Origin: Saprolegnia diclina VS20
Lineage: Eukaryota; Oomycota; Saprolegniomycetes; Saprolegniales; Saprolegniaceae
Direction: 5' to 3'
DNA length: 21,994 bases
Assembly (NCBI RefSeq): GCF_000281045.1
Contig: NW_008246221.1
Location: 2,040 to 24,033 of the forward strand
The notes under the pieces are model-generated. The model was not told where the DNA came from, made no database searches, and saw only the letters and a program-made list of their open reading frames with translations. Below are positions 1-7,711 of the stretch, piece after piece (the first letter of the stretch is position 1; the number at the start of each line of letters is the position of its first letter). The position numbers and the translations under genes are program-made.

Positions 1-670
1 GCCGCATTCGCGGTTTCCAAAGGCACCACGAAGTTCGCTCTTCCTACCACGGGTATGCGTCAATGTGTAATCTCGTCGTAGCCTGCGCTTCTGGCACACC
101 GATTCGTTCATCCGTCCTTTACCTCGTTCGACACGGACACTCGGGTATCCCGTGCGGCAAGTCGCAGGCAAGACGTCGTTCGACTCGACGAAGAAAACAA
201 AAAAAGAAGAAGGTGGTCAGTCGCGCACTGCCGATCTTTTTGCGCGTGTCGTTCGTTGAAGCGCAACATGTGTTTCCGAGGCAGGACAAACCCAGGTGGT
301 ATCGTCCAAGCCAATGGGCGTGCAGCATATGGCAAGCATCTCCCAGGTGACATGAGCAGGTGTCAAGTCAAACTCGTGATCAGACATGACAGGCAAGCCA
401 GACCAGGTGAGCGGTCCAGTGCTTGCGAAATCTAGAGTCCGCTTTTCCGTTTAAGCGCGGAAACGTTGCCACCCGATGCTTTGTCTCGGGCCATCGGCCG
501 TCGAAATTCTCAGCTGAGGAGCTGGTCGGGAACGCAACCTCCTCCTGCTGTTCCCGTGACGACAAGGGCACATGACATTTCTTCCCAGCGCCTCTGCTTT
601 CGTTTCGAGTTGCCTCGTGCGTACGTAGCAGCTGATGGCTCATTGTCGATTTCGATTCGAACCCGTCGCC
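1..670. other. Intergenic region upstream of the first transporter
   Basis: I see no supportable gene here. The open frames on both strands are short, lack domain-like sequence and do not show the G/C third-position bias of the real genes. One CCAAT box (311-315) lies about 355 bp before the transporter start, which is far for a proximal promoter element. A short A-rich stretch lies near 198-212. The rest probably holds the promoter and 5' leader of the 671 gene. Confidence 0.5.
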
Positions 671-2431
671 ATGCCAGAAAAAGGCATCTACCTCTACTAC
701 AGTAACGATGCACCGCATACCGAGCCGTCCCCGGCGCCGATCGGGCACCACCTCTTGCATACCACGCCCGGGTCGGTCTCGTCAACCAGCACAGGTCCAA
801 GCGGCGACCGCCGAGCGCCGCAGCCCTCTGAGCCGCTCGGTCTGCGCACCAACTTTTCAGCGCGGAATCAGCCAGAGGGCGTTGGCACACCACCGCTAAT
901 CTACGACGACCCGATTCTCGAGGAGCATGACCCCAAGCACCTCGCGGCTGGCAACTTTGACTCGCGCTCGAGCTCTGTCTTTGTCAACTCGATCGCGGTC
1001 GTCATTGGCGCTGCCGTCGGCATTGGTCTCGGGCTCTTGCTGGCCAAGCTCGACGTTGGCCGTGACGTTGAGCAATGGATCGCGCTGCCCGGCGACCTCT
1101 TTGTGCGCGCGCTCCGGTGCCTCGTTGTGCCGCTGGTCTTTTGCTCGATGACAGTCTCGATCGCCGAAGTGATTGTCCTCAACCGGACGTCGGTCTTGAC
1201 GCTCCGGACCGTTTTCGTCTTCTTCCTCACGTCGTCGCTCGCGGCGGTTCAAGGCATGATTGTGGCTATGGTGTTTCGAGCCTTGTACAGCGCACCCAAC
1301 GCGGTTGCAGCGGCTTCGGCGTCGAGCAATGCCGCAATCATCGGGCTCAAATGCGCCAACGGGCTCTTCCTCGGCGCTGCCGAGAACGGGTCGGTCGCGT
1401 GCTTTGAGCCCAACGCGACTGGCGCAGCCTTGTATCAGGTCAACGACATCAACAACGTGCTCAACATCCAAAGCAAGTTCCAGCAACTCTCGCTCACCGA
1501 CCAAGTGATTGCGATCATCAACTTGATGGTGTCGGACAACATTTTCAACTCGCTCGCCAATGGATCGCTCTTGAGCATCATCATGTTTGCGCTGCCGCTC
1601 GGCGTCGCGGTTGCCAAGTCGCACTCGGGCGCCGCCAGTACGAACGCCTTGCTCAACCTCCTCCGCCAAAGCCGGAATGCGCTTCTCTCGCTCATCAACG
1701 CCGTGCTCGCCATGACCCCGATCGCTGTTTGCTTTCTCGTGAGCTCGTCCATCATGTCGTACAACTCGAACGCGTCGAGCTTTGTGTCCCAAGCCGGCTA
1801 CCTCGCGCTCGCCTTTATCAGCGGCGTCGCGTGCCACGTCTTGGTGACGCTGCCGCTCCTCCTCTTCCTCTTTACGCGCATCAACCCGTACAACTACCTC
1901 CGGCAGCTCTTCCCGGCGTATGTCTTTGCGTTTGGGTGCTCGTCGTCCATGGCGACGCTCCCGGTTGCCGTCACGGTGATTCACCAGACGCGCCAAGTCT
2001 CGCCGGGGTTTGGCCAACTGATCATGTGCCTGGGCACGCCCGTCAACACGAACGCGGCGGGCTTGTACTACCCGCTCATGACGACCTTTCTTGCCATTGC
2101 GTCGGGCAACACACTCGGAATGCCGCAGCTCGTCGTGCTCTACTTTGTTTCGCTCTTGGGCTCGATGGGCACAGCGCCGGTCCCAAACGCCGCGCTTGTG
2201 ATGCTCATGACGGTCTGGAAGACAGTGTTTCCGAACGAGACACTGCCATCAGCATTTGTCTATATCGTCGCGATCGACTTTCTCTTTGATCGCATTTGCA
2301 CCATGACCAATGTCAACGGCAACATGGTCGCCACCCGAATCCTCGCCGCTCGTTTCGACGACACGAGCAGCTCGTGCTCGGGCGACGAAGCGGCGCATCG
2401 AACTGAAGCCGTCACCGAAGAAGTGCCGTGA
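671..2431 (+). CDS. SLC1/DAACS family amino-acid:cation symporter, paralogue 1
   Basis: Predicted 586-residue integral membrane transporter of the dicarboxylate/amino acid:cation symporter (SLC1, EAAT/ASCT/GltPh-like) family. The first ~98 residues are a hydrophilic, probably cytosolic tail with motifs RTNF and DPILEE. Eight SLC1 membrane segments and two hairpins follow. The serine-rich HP1 motif is CSSSMATLP (Ser424-426), TM7 reads NTNAAG (Asn459, Asn461), and TM8 carries Asp536, Asp540, Cys543, Asn547 and Asn551. By alignment to GltPh, Asp390, Asp394 and Asn401 are kept, while Asp312 and Asp405 are Asn and Arg397 is Cys. This favours a neutral amino acid substrate and altered ion coupling (inference). 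The loop after TM4 has a Cys228/Cys244 pair. The start at 671 is chosen because the peptide there (MPEKGIYLYY) parallels the start of paralogue 2; an upstream in-frame ATG exists at 635. The gene has no introns. Family assignment is firm, substrate is not. Confidence 0.93.
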   Translation: MPEKGIYLYYSNDAPHTEPSPAPIGHHLLHTTPGSVSSTSTGPSGDRRAPQPSEPLGLRTNFSARNQPEGVGTPPLIYDDPILEEHDPKHLAAGNFDSRSSSVFVNSIAVVIGAAVGIGLGLLLAKLDVGRDVEQWIALPGDLFVRALRCLVVPLVFCSMTVSIAEVIVLNRTSVLTLRTVFVFFLTSSLAAVQGMIVAMVFRALYSAPNAVAAASASSNAAIIGLKCANGLFLGAAENGSVACFEPNATGAALYQVNDINNVLNIQSKFQQLSLTDQVIAIINLMVSDNIFNSLANGSLLSIIMFALPLGVAVAKSHSGAASTNALLNLLRQSRNALLSLINAVLAMTPIAVCFLVSSSIMSYNSNASSFVSQAGYLALAFISGVACHVLVTLPLLLFLFTRINPYNYLRQLFPAYVFAFGCSSSMATLPVAVTVIHQTRQVSPGFGQLIMCLGTPVNTNAAGLYYPLMTTFLAIASGNTLGMPQLVVLYFVSLLGSMGTAPVPNAALVMLMTVWKTVFPNETLPSAFVYIVAIDFLFDRICTMTNVNGNMVATRILAARFDDTSSSCSGDEAAHRTEAVTEEVP

Positions 2432-3150
2432 TCGTCGTCAGCATCCTACTTGCGCGTGTGTATTGTTGTGCTATCTATCCAATACGAGTAACCCTGTCGT
2501 TGAACCTCAAGTGCAAACGCAAAGCGGCCGGTTGTCGGCATTTGGGAATGGCTTTGGTTGCTATTACTTGGCTAGCTGCTCGGGCCAACACAGTAGGACG
2601 TATGCAGAAAATGGGAATCGACGTTGTCCGTAGAGTCGTGCAGTGGGTCTCAGGTATGCAGGAGTGGTCCTGGGCAGAAATACGAAGAAGCATCATGGGC
2701 GTGATGACGGCCATGGCCAGCGTGTCTAATTCCCGAGCGACCAGACAAGACACCGAACAAGAATCAAACCTTCGGTACGCGCCGACATACGACGAGACGA
2801 TTGCGTCCGTGGTGCGCACATATACAAGTAATATGCACGAACGCGACCAGGCAGTCGGCGCATCTACGTACAATAAGATCGACGATGCGTTCTGGCCCGG
2901 CAATGCACACGCGCACCAAAGCGCCTTGGTTCGTTCTGGGTAAGGTCAAAAGATACGGGGCAAGGCCAGGACATCTCACCCAGGAGCAGCAAGAGTGGTC
3001 CGCCCAACGTAGCCATGTGAGTGTTTCATGGCCCAGGCAGTTCCACCCAGGGTCGCCACCATATGTTTGTCGCGCCATCTTGGTTGCGAAATCGCCGTGG
3101 GACGGACCGAGCCGCATTTCTTAACTTGCACTTTGGACGCGACCGTGCTC
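2432..3150. other. Intergenic region between transporter paralogues 1 and 2
   Basis: About 720 bp between two head-to-tail transporter genes. Overlapping open frames of up to ~170 codons exist on both strands, but none has recognisable domains, and their codon third positions are not G/C-biased. I see no tRNA or transposon ends. It presumably holds the terminator of the upstream gene and the promoter of the next one. Confidence 0.5.
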
Positions 3151-4893
3151 ATGGACAAGCAGCGAAACCAAGGCATTTACCTCTTTGTCGACGAGACGCC
3201 GTCGGACAATGGCACGCCATACCGCGCCTCGCGCCGCGCTAGCTCGGGCCCGACGCCGTCGTCCGCGGGGTCCAAGGGCAGCCGTGGGCCGGCGCCGTAC
3301 GACGTTGGCCTTCGCACCAACTTTACGACCAACAACCACCGCGTGCATGACGCGATGGGCCCGGGCACGCCGCCCCTCGATACGCAGCTCATCTACGAAG
3401 ACCCGATCATGGAGGAGCCCAACAAGCAAATGGCGCGCGGCGCTGGCGGCTTTGACCAGCGCACGAACGCGCCGCTCGTGAGTTCGATTGCTGTCATTAT
3501 CTGCTGCGCGGTCGGCGTCGGCGTTGGCATTCTGCTCGCCTACCTCAAGACGCCAGAGGGGGTCATGCAGTGGGTGCAGCTGCCCGGTGACCTCTTTGTG
3601 CGCGCGCTGCAGTGCCTCATTGTCCCTGTGGTGTTTTGCACGATGGCAGTCTCGGTCGCCGAAGTCGTCGTCCTCAAGCGCACGTCCGTGCTCTCGTGGC
3701 GGACAGCGGGCGTCTTCTTCCTAACGTCGTTCCTCGCGACGGTGCAAGGGATGCTGGTCGCGTTCATTTACAAGTTCCTCGTCGACGGGTCGAGCGCCGC
3801 CGAGACGGGCACCGACGGCTCGCACTTGCTCAACTTTACGCTCACGTGCGCCAACAAGGAGACGCTGCATCAATTTCCGGACGGGTCGGTCGCGTGCGCG
3901 TCGGCGGGGGCAGCCAACGGCACCAACTACTTTATCGTCGAGGACATCAACAAGGTGCTCTCGCTCAACTCGCAGTACGCGCAGCTCTCGCTCACCGACC
4001 AAGTGATTGCGACCATCAGCCTCATGGTACCGGACAACATCTTTGCCGCGCTCTCGGACGGCACGCTTCTGAGCATCATCGTCTTTGCGTTCGCTTTTGG
4101 GATTGCAGTCGCCAAGTCGCACCTCGGCAACAGCGACGACAACCATTTGCTCACGCTGCTTCGCCAAGTGCGAAACGCGCTCCTCATGTTTCTCAACGCC
4201 GTCTTGCGCCTCACGCCGATCGCAGTCGTGTCGCTCATTGGCGGTGCCATTGGCAGCTACGGTACGACCGCGACGACCTTTATCTCGCGCGCCGGCTGGC
4301 TCGTCCTCGCCTTCTCCAGCGGCATCTTTAGCCACGTGCTCATTGTGATGCCGCTCGTGCTCTTCCTCACGACGCGCATTCAACCGTACACGTACATTCG
4401 CCAGCTCGTGCCCGCGTACGTGTTTTCGTTTGGCAGTTCGTCGTCCATGGCGTCGCTTCCTGTCGCTGTCACGGTCGTCCAGCAGACGCGCCAAGTGTCG
4501 CGCCAAGTCTCGCAGCTCGTCATGTGCCTCGGGACCGCCGTTAACAAGAACGCCGCGGGCTTGTACTACCCGGTCATGGCCGTCCACCTTGCGTGCGCGT
4601 CGGGCAATTCGAGTTCGTTTGGCATCACACAAATGGTCGTCCTCTTCTTCGTGTCGCTCCTCGGCTCGATGGGCACGGCGCCGGTGCCGAATGCGGCGCT
4701 GGTCATGCTCATGACGGTCTGGAAGACGGCGACGTCGACGGCGTTTCCGCAGCAGGCGTTCACGACCGTCGTCGCCGTCGACTTTCTCGTCGACCGCATG
4801 TGCACGACAACCAACGTCTACGGCAACATGATTGCGACGCGGATCTTGGCCGCGCACTACGACGAGCCCAACGAGACGGGCGACGAACATTGA
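3151..4893 (+). CDS. SLC1/DAACS family amino-acid:cation symporter, paralogue 2
   Basis: Predicted 580-residue transporter, clearly paralogous to the copy at 671 along its whole length, with the same family architecture. The ~106-residue N-terminal tail again has RTNF and an acidic motif (EDPIMEE). HP1 is SSSSMASLP. TM7 has NKNAAG (Asn465, Asn467). TM8 has Asp544, Asp548, Cys551, Asn555 and Asn559, the same pattern of changed cation ligands as in the other two copies. The extracellular loop carries a Cys pair 15 residues apart, as in paralogue 1. The open frame extends upstream to 3028, but the start at 3151 is preferred: its peptide (MDKQRNQGIYLF) matches the N-terminus of paralogue 1, and the upstream part looks non-coding. 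There are no introns. A run of 13 A begins 65 bp after the stop. The gene converges on paralogue 3. Confidence 0.93.
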   Translation: MDKQRNQGIYLFVDETPSDNGTPYRASRRASSGPTPSSAGSKGSRGPAPYDVGLRTNFTTNNHRVHDAMGPGTPPLDTQLIYEDPIMEEPNKQMARGAGGFDQRTNAPLVSSIAVIICCAVGVGVGILLAYLKTPEGVMQWVQLPGDLFVRALQCLIVPVVFCTMAVSVAEVVVLKRTSVLSWRTAGVFFLTSFLATVQGMLVAFIYKFLVDGSSAAETGTDGSHLLNFTLTCANKETLHQFPDGSVACASAGAANGTNYFIVEDINKVLSLNSQYAQLSLTDQVIATISLMVPDNIFAALSDGTLLSIIVFAFAFGIAVAKSHLGNSDDNHLLTLLRQVRNALLMFLNAVLRLTPIAVVSLIGGAIGSYGTTATTFISRAGWLVLAFSSGIFSHVLIVMPLVLFLTTRIQPYTYIRQLVPAYVFSFGSSSSMASLPVAVTVVQQTRQVSRQVSQLVMCLGTAVNKNAAGLYYPVMAVHLACASGNSSSFGITQMVVLFFVSLLGSMGTAPVPNAALVMLMTVWKTATSTAFPQQAFTTVVAVDFLVDRMCTTTNVYGNMIATRILAAHYDEPNETGDEH

Positions 4894-4957
4894 TCGAAAT
4901 AGTACTTTGCGCCGTCTTTCTATATGTGTTACGTGGACAATATCGTGTGTTAACTTT

Positions 4958-4970
4958 AAAAAAAAAAAAA
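4958..4970 (+). repeat. Poly(A) tract 3' of transporter paralogue 2
   Basis: A run of 13 adenines beginning 65 bp after the stop codon. It could be a simple homopolymer, part of the 3' processing region, or the fossil tail of a retroposed transcript. The last option would fit the gene's lack of introns, but all three paralogues are intronless, so this is weak. Confidence 0.8.
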
Positions 4971-5409
4971 CTTGACATGACTCGCGTCCACAATGTGCCA
5001 TGCGCCCGATGCAAGCTTCCATCGCGCCGCTGGATTACTTCCGAGCACTAGAGATGCCATCAGGGGTAGGGGTGACATAGCAAACCGCTTCAATTTGTAA
5101 TCCCCAGAAACGTAGAGACAGGAGGAGGTTGCCCATCGTTCGTTTGCTCCTTTTTGTCCTACCCTGCAGGGCCGTAGAAGTGGAAGAGAGGGTGGATTTT
5201 CGCTACGTTGGCCGGACACGATGGCGTGCACTTGGCGGATGATGCGCTCCGTGCGCTAGAGTAGCACCACGGCGTTCGAATTTGACGGCGCAGAAGCACC
5301 GCAACAATGTACCACCGTCCTGGTGCTTGCCTTTGCCGCTCACGAAGAAAGGGGCAAATTACTTACAAGGCCGATTGCGAGCACGGTTGCTGCGTGTTGC
5401 AGCCACATC

Positions 5410-5610
5410 ATGACGCTGCGCTTCGTCGTCGCGATCTTTCTTTCGTGCGGCCACCAGCTGGGTGCGACGTGCGCAGACGTCACGGACATGGAACCGGTCG
5501 ACGTGGCTCGGTCCTCGGCCATCCGGGTACCGCACCGACCGCTCACCGATGCGAACCGACCGCTCTTGGGGTACGAGACCACGTCATGGCAGGCTTTGGG
5601 TGGAGGATAA
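5410..5610 (+). CDS. Candidate small secreted protein, unrecognised
   Basis: A 66-residue open frame beginning with a good signal peptide: MTLRF, then a hydrophobic core (VVAIFLSCG) and a small-residue region around GATCA, with likely cleavage near residue 20-23. The rest is hydrophilic and contains PHRPLTDANRPLLG. Codon third positions are strongly G/C-biased like the confirmed genes, unlike the flanks, which supports real coding. It may be longer: splicing a putative 54-bp intron (5600-5653, GT..CAG) joins the frame to a second exon ending at 5802, giving about 112 residues with three more cysteines. There is no strict RXLR motif and I do not recognise a family. A secreted effector or cell-surface peptide is possible but unproven. 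Confidence 0.4.
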   Translation: MTLRFVVAIFLSCGHQLGATCADVTDMEPVDVARSSAIRVPHRPLTDANRPLLGYETTSWQALGGG

Positions 5611-5842
5611 CCACGCCCCACCTTTAAATGACCTTGTGCCGTGACTGGCGCAGAGCGCTCGAGCGCCGTCGCGCTGCCCAATTGTATGCTCGCACTTGAG
5701 CATTTGCAGCCGCAAGCCGCTGTCTCGTGGACACGTAACTGCCAACCGTTTCACACCAAAAGCAACGGTTCGGAGCGCATGAAAATCTTAAATATGTGTT
5801 GATTCTACCACAACTACCTTAGCTCGTAGACCTAGCGTGCGA

Positions 5843-7711
5843 CTAGACGTCACGGGCGCGACTTGCTTCCTCTTCGACCATGGCGGTCTGGTCGTGGCCC
5901 CACGACTCAAAGCCGTCGTCAAAGTGCGCGGCGAGGATGCGTGTGACCATCATGTTGCCGTTGATGTTGGTCATGGTGCAAATGCGGTCGAGGAGAAAGT
6001 CGATCGCGACAACGTAGACAAACGCCGACGGCAGCGCTTGGTTGGGCAGCACCGTCTTCCAGATCGTCATGAGCATCGCGAGGCCCGAGTTGGGCACGGG
6101 CGCCGTGCCCATGCAGCCGAGCAGCGTCACAAAGAAGAGGACGGTCATTTGGGGCGGTCCCAAAAGCCCGTTGACGCCAGCAACGTTGGCCATGAAGACA
6201 ACGAGGACCGGATAGTAGAGGCCGCCCGCATTGAGGTTCACAGGTGTGCCAAGGCACATGATGAGCTGTGCGAGCGACCGCGACACTTGGCGCGTTTGGT
6301 GAATGACCGTGACGGCGACCGGAAGCGCCGCCATGGACGACGAGCACCCAAACGCAAAGACGTAGGCCGGAAAGAGCTGGCGCATGTAGTTATACGGGTT
6401 GGTGCGCGTAAACAAAAAAACGACCATGGGCATCGTCACAAGCACGTGAAATACGACGCTCGTGCTGAACGCCAACAAGAGGTACCCGCCTTGGGCCATG
6501 ATGGCCGACGCGTTGCCGTACATGACGATCGCGCTGCTAACGAGAAAGACGACCGCGATCGGCGTCAGGTACAAGACGGCGTTGATGAGAATCAGAAGCG
6601 CGTTGCGCGTTTGGCGCAGTGCATTCAAGAGCGCATTCGAGCGCATGTGGCCATTGTGCGACTTGGCGACTGCGTACCCGAGCGGCAAGGCAAACATAAT
6701 GACCGAGAGGAGCGCGCCGTCGGCGAGCGCGCTAAAGATGTTGTCGGGGACCGATGTGTTGATGATACCAATCACTTGCTGCGTGAGCGTGAGGTCGCTC
6801 AGTGCCGTCGTGTTGAGTGTGAGGAGCCCGTGGACGTCGGCGACTTGAAACTGCGCAAGCGACTCGTTCGCGCTGCCACCAATGCACGCAAGCGACGAGC
6901 CATTCGTGCCCCTTTCCGCGAGGTACTGACCGTTGCGGCACTGCAGCGCAAAGACGAGACGCGGGGCGGGTGCGGTGCTCGCGACGGAGCTTGAGGCAAA
7001 CATGCGACGGTACACGATGGCGACGACAAGGCCTTGGACTGTCGAGAGAAACGACGAGAGAAAGTACGTGAATGCCGTGCGCCACGTGAGCACCGAGGTT
7101 TTCTTCAGTACGACGACTTCAGCGATCGAGACGGTCATCGTGCAAAACACCATGGGCACGACGAGGCAGCGCAGTGCACGCACGAATAGGTCGCCGGGCA
7201 GCGCGAGCCATTGGAGGCTGTCGCGAGACATGTGCAGTTGCGAGAGACCGACGCCGGCGCCGGCACCGACGATCGCGCCAATGATGACCGAGAGCGTGCT
7301 CACAAACGTCCGATGGGACCGAGGGTCGTAGTTGCGCGTGTCGTGCTGCTCCTTCTCGGGCACTTCTTCCAATAGCGGGTAGTCGTTGGCGTCGTCCACG
7401 TGGCCCAAGATCGCATCGTCGTCGTCGTTGTGGTTGGGCGTTGGCGTGAGCGTCGATGGCCGCGACAGTGTCGATGGCCGAGAGAGGTTGGACGGGCGTG
7501 TGAGATTGTTCGATGGGCGAGGTTGCTTAGGTGTGGTAAAGTTGGTTCGGACGTCGGCGGTTTCCGGCGGCGGTGGGCGCCGGCGACTATGGCCGCTCGA
7601 GGTCGCCGACGAAGACGCACCCGACGACGACGCTGCGTGGGGTCGTCGGCGCGGCGGTGCCGGTGCCGGTGACACGATCGGGTCGCCCGCGTACAAGATG
7701 ACACCCGGCAT
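5843..7711 (-). CDS. SLC1/DAACS family amino-acid:cation symporter, paralogue 3
   Basis: Predicted 622-residue transporter on the minus strand, homologous to the two plus-strand copies. Its N-terminal tail is the longest (~134 residues), rich in Pro, Ser and Arg. It contains RTNF (residues 55-58), a short RPS-x-L repeat (residues 72-89), an Asp run, and DYPLLEE (residues 110-116). The membrane core has HP1 CSSSMAALP, TM7 NLNAGG (Asn492, Asn494) and TM8 Asp571, Asp575, Cys578, Asn582 and Asn586. It shares with its paralogues Asn at both sodium-ligand aspartate positions and Cys at the substrate-arginine position. The Cys pair in the loop after TM4 is 17 residues apart. The start at 7711 is the first ATG of the frame, and its first residues (MPGVILYAG) resemble the other N-termini. 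There are no introns. Confidence 0.92.
   Translation of the reverse strand: MPGVILYAGDPIVSPAPAPPRRRPHAASSSGASSSATSSGHSRRRPPPPETADVRTNFTTPKQPRPSNNLTRPSNLSRPSTLSRPSTLTPTPNHNDDDDAILGHVDDANDYPLLEEVPEKEQHDTRNYDPRSHRTFVSTLSVIIGAIVGAGAGVGLSQLHMSRDSLQWLALPGDLFVRALRCLVVPMVFCTMTVSIAEVVVLKKTSVLTWRTAFTYFLSSFLSTVQGLVVAIVYRRMFASSSVASTAPAPRLVFALQCRNGQYLAERGTNGSSLACIGGSANESLAQFQVADVHGLLTLNTTALSDLTLTQQVIGIINTSVPDNIFSALADGALLSVIMFALPLGYAVAKSHNGHMRSNALLNALRQTRNALLILINAVLYLTPIAVVFLVSSAIVMYGNASAIMAQGGYLLLAFSTSVVFHVLVTMPMVVFLFTRTNPYNYMRQLFPAYVFAFGCSSSMAALPVAVTVIHQTRQVSRSLAQLIMCLGTPVNLNAGGLYYPVLVVFMANVAGVNGLLGPPQMTVLFFVTLLGCMGTAPVPNSGLAMLMTIWKTVLPNQALPSAFVYVVAIDFLLDRICTMTNINGNMMVTRILAAHFDDGFESWGHDQTAMVEEEASRARDV
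7445..7498 (-). repeat. Three 18-bp coding repeats (RPS-x-L-S/T) in the tail of paralogue 3
   Basis: Three consecutive six-residue units R-P-S-[N/T]-L-[S/T] occupy residues 72-89, preceded by a looser seven-residue copy at residues 65-71. The unit is absent from the tails of the other two paralogues. Arg-x-Ser spacing is compatible with basophilic kinase sites, which is an inference. Confidence 0.75.

Larger units (their letters stand above)
4894..5842. other. Region between convergent transporters
   Basis: About 950 bp between two convergent transporter genes. It holds the A13 run at 4958-4970 and a candidate small secreted-protein gene starting at 5410. The rest (about 4971-5400) shows no supported gene, RNA or mobile element. 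Confidence 0.5.

Noticed and set aside
640-670. B-box-like GGTTCGAATC on the minus strand, suggesting a tRNA
   Set aside because: The flanking bases do not form a T-stem, and no acceptor or anticodon arm can be folded around it.
896-2017. 373-codon open frame antisense to transporter paralogue 1
   Set aside because: It lies wholly inside the opposite strand of a confident gene and encodes a low-complexity Arg/Glu/Asp/His-rich product. Such frames arise because G/C-ending codons rarely read as stops in reverse.
2428-2943. 171-codon plus-strand and 142-codon minus-strand frames between transporters 1 and 2
   Set aside because: No coding bias at third positions, no domain-like content, and they overlap each other on opposite strands.
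3721-5022. 433-codon open frame antisense to transporter paralogue 2
   Set aside because: Same type of shadow frame with the same skewed composition. The sense frame has clear SLC1 motifs.
5410-5610. RXLR effector motif in the small secreted candidate
   Set aside because: The sequence has HRPLT and NRPLLG but no Arg-x-Leu-Arg, so an RXLR claim is not supported.
5837-6994. 385-codon plus-strand open frame opposite transporter paralogue 3
   Set aside because: Same shadow phenomenon; its occurrence over all three paralogues reflects shared codon bias, not a conserved antisense gene.
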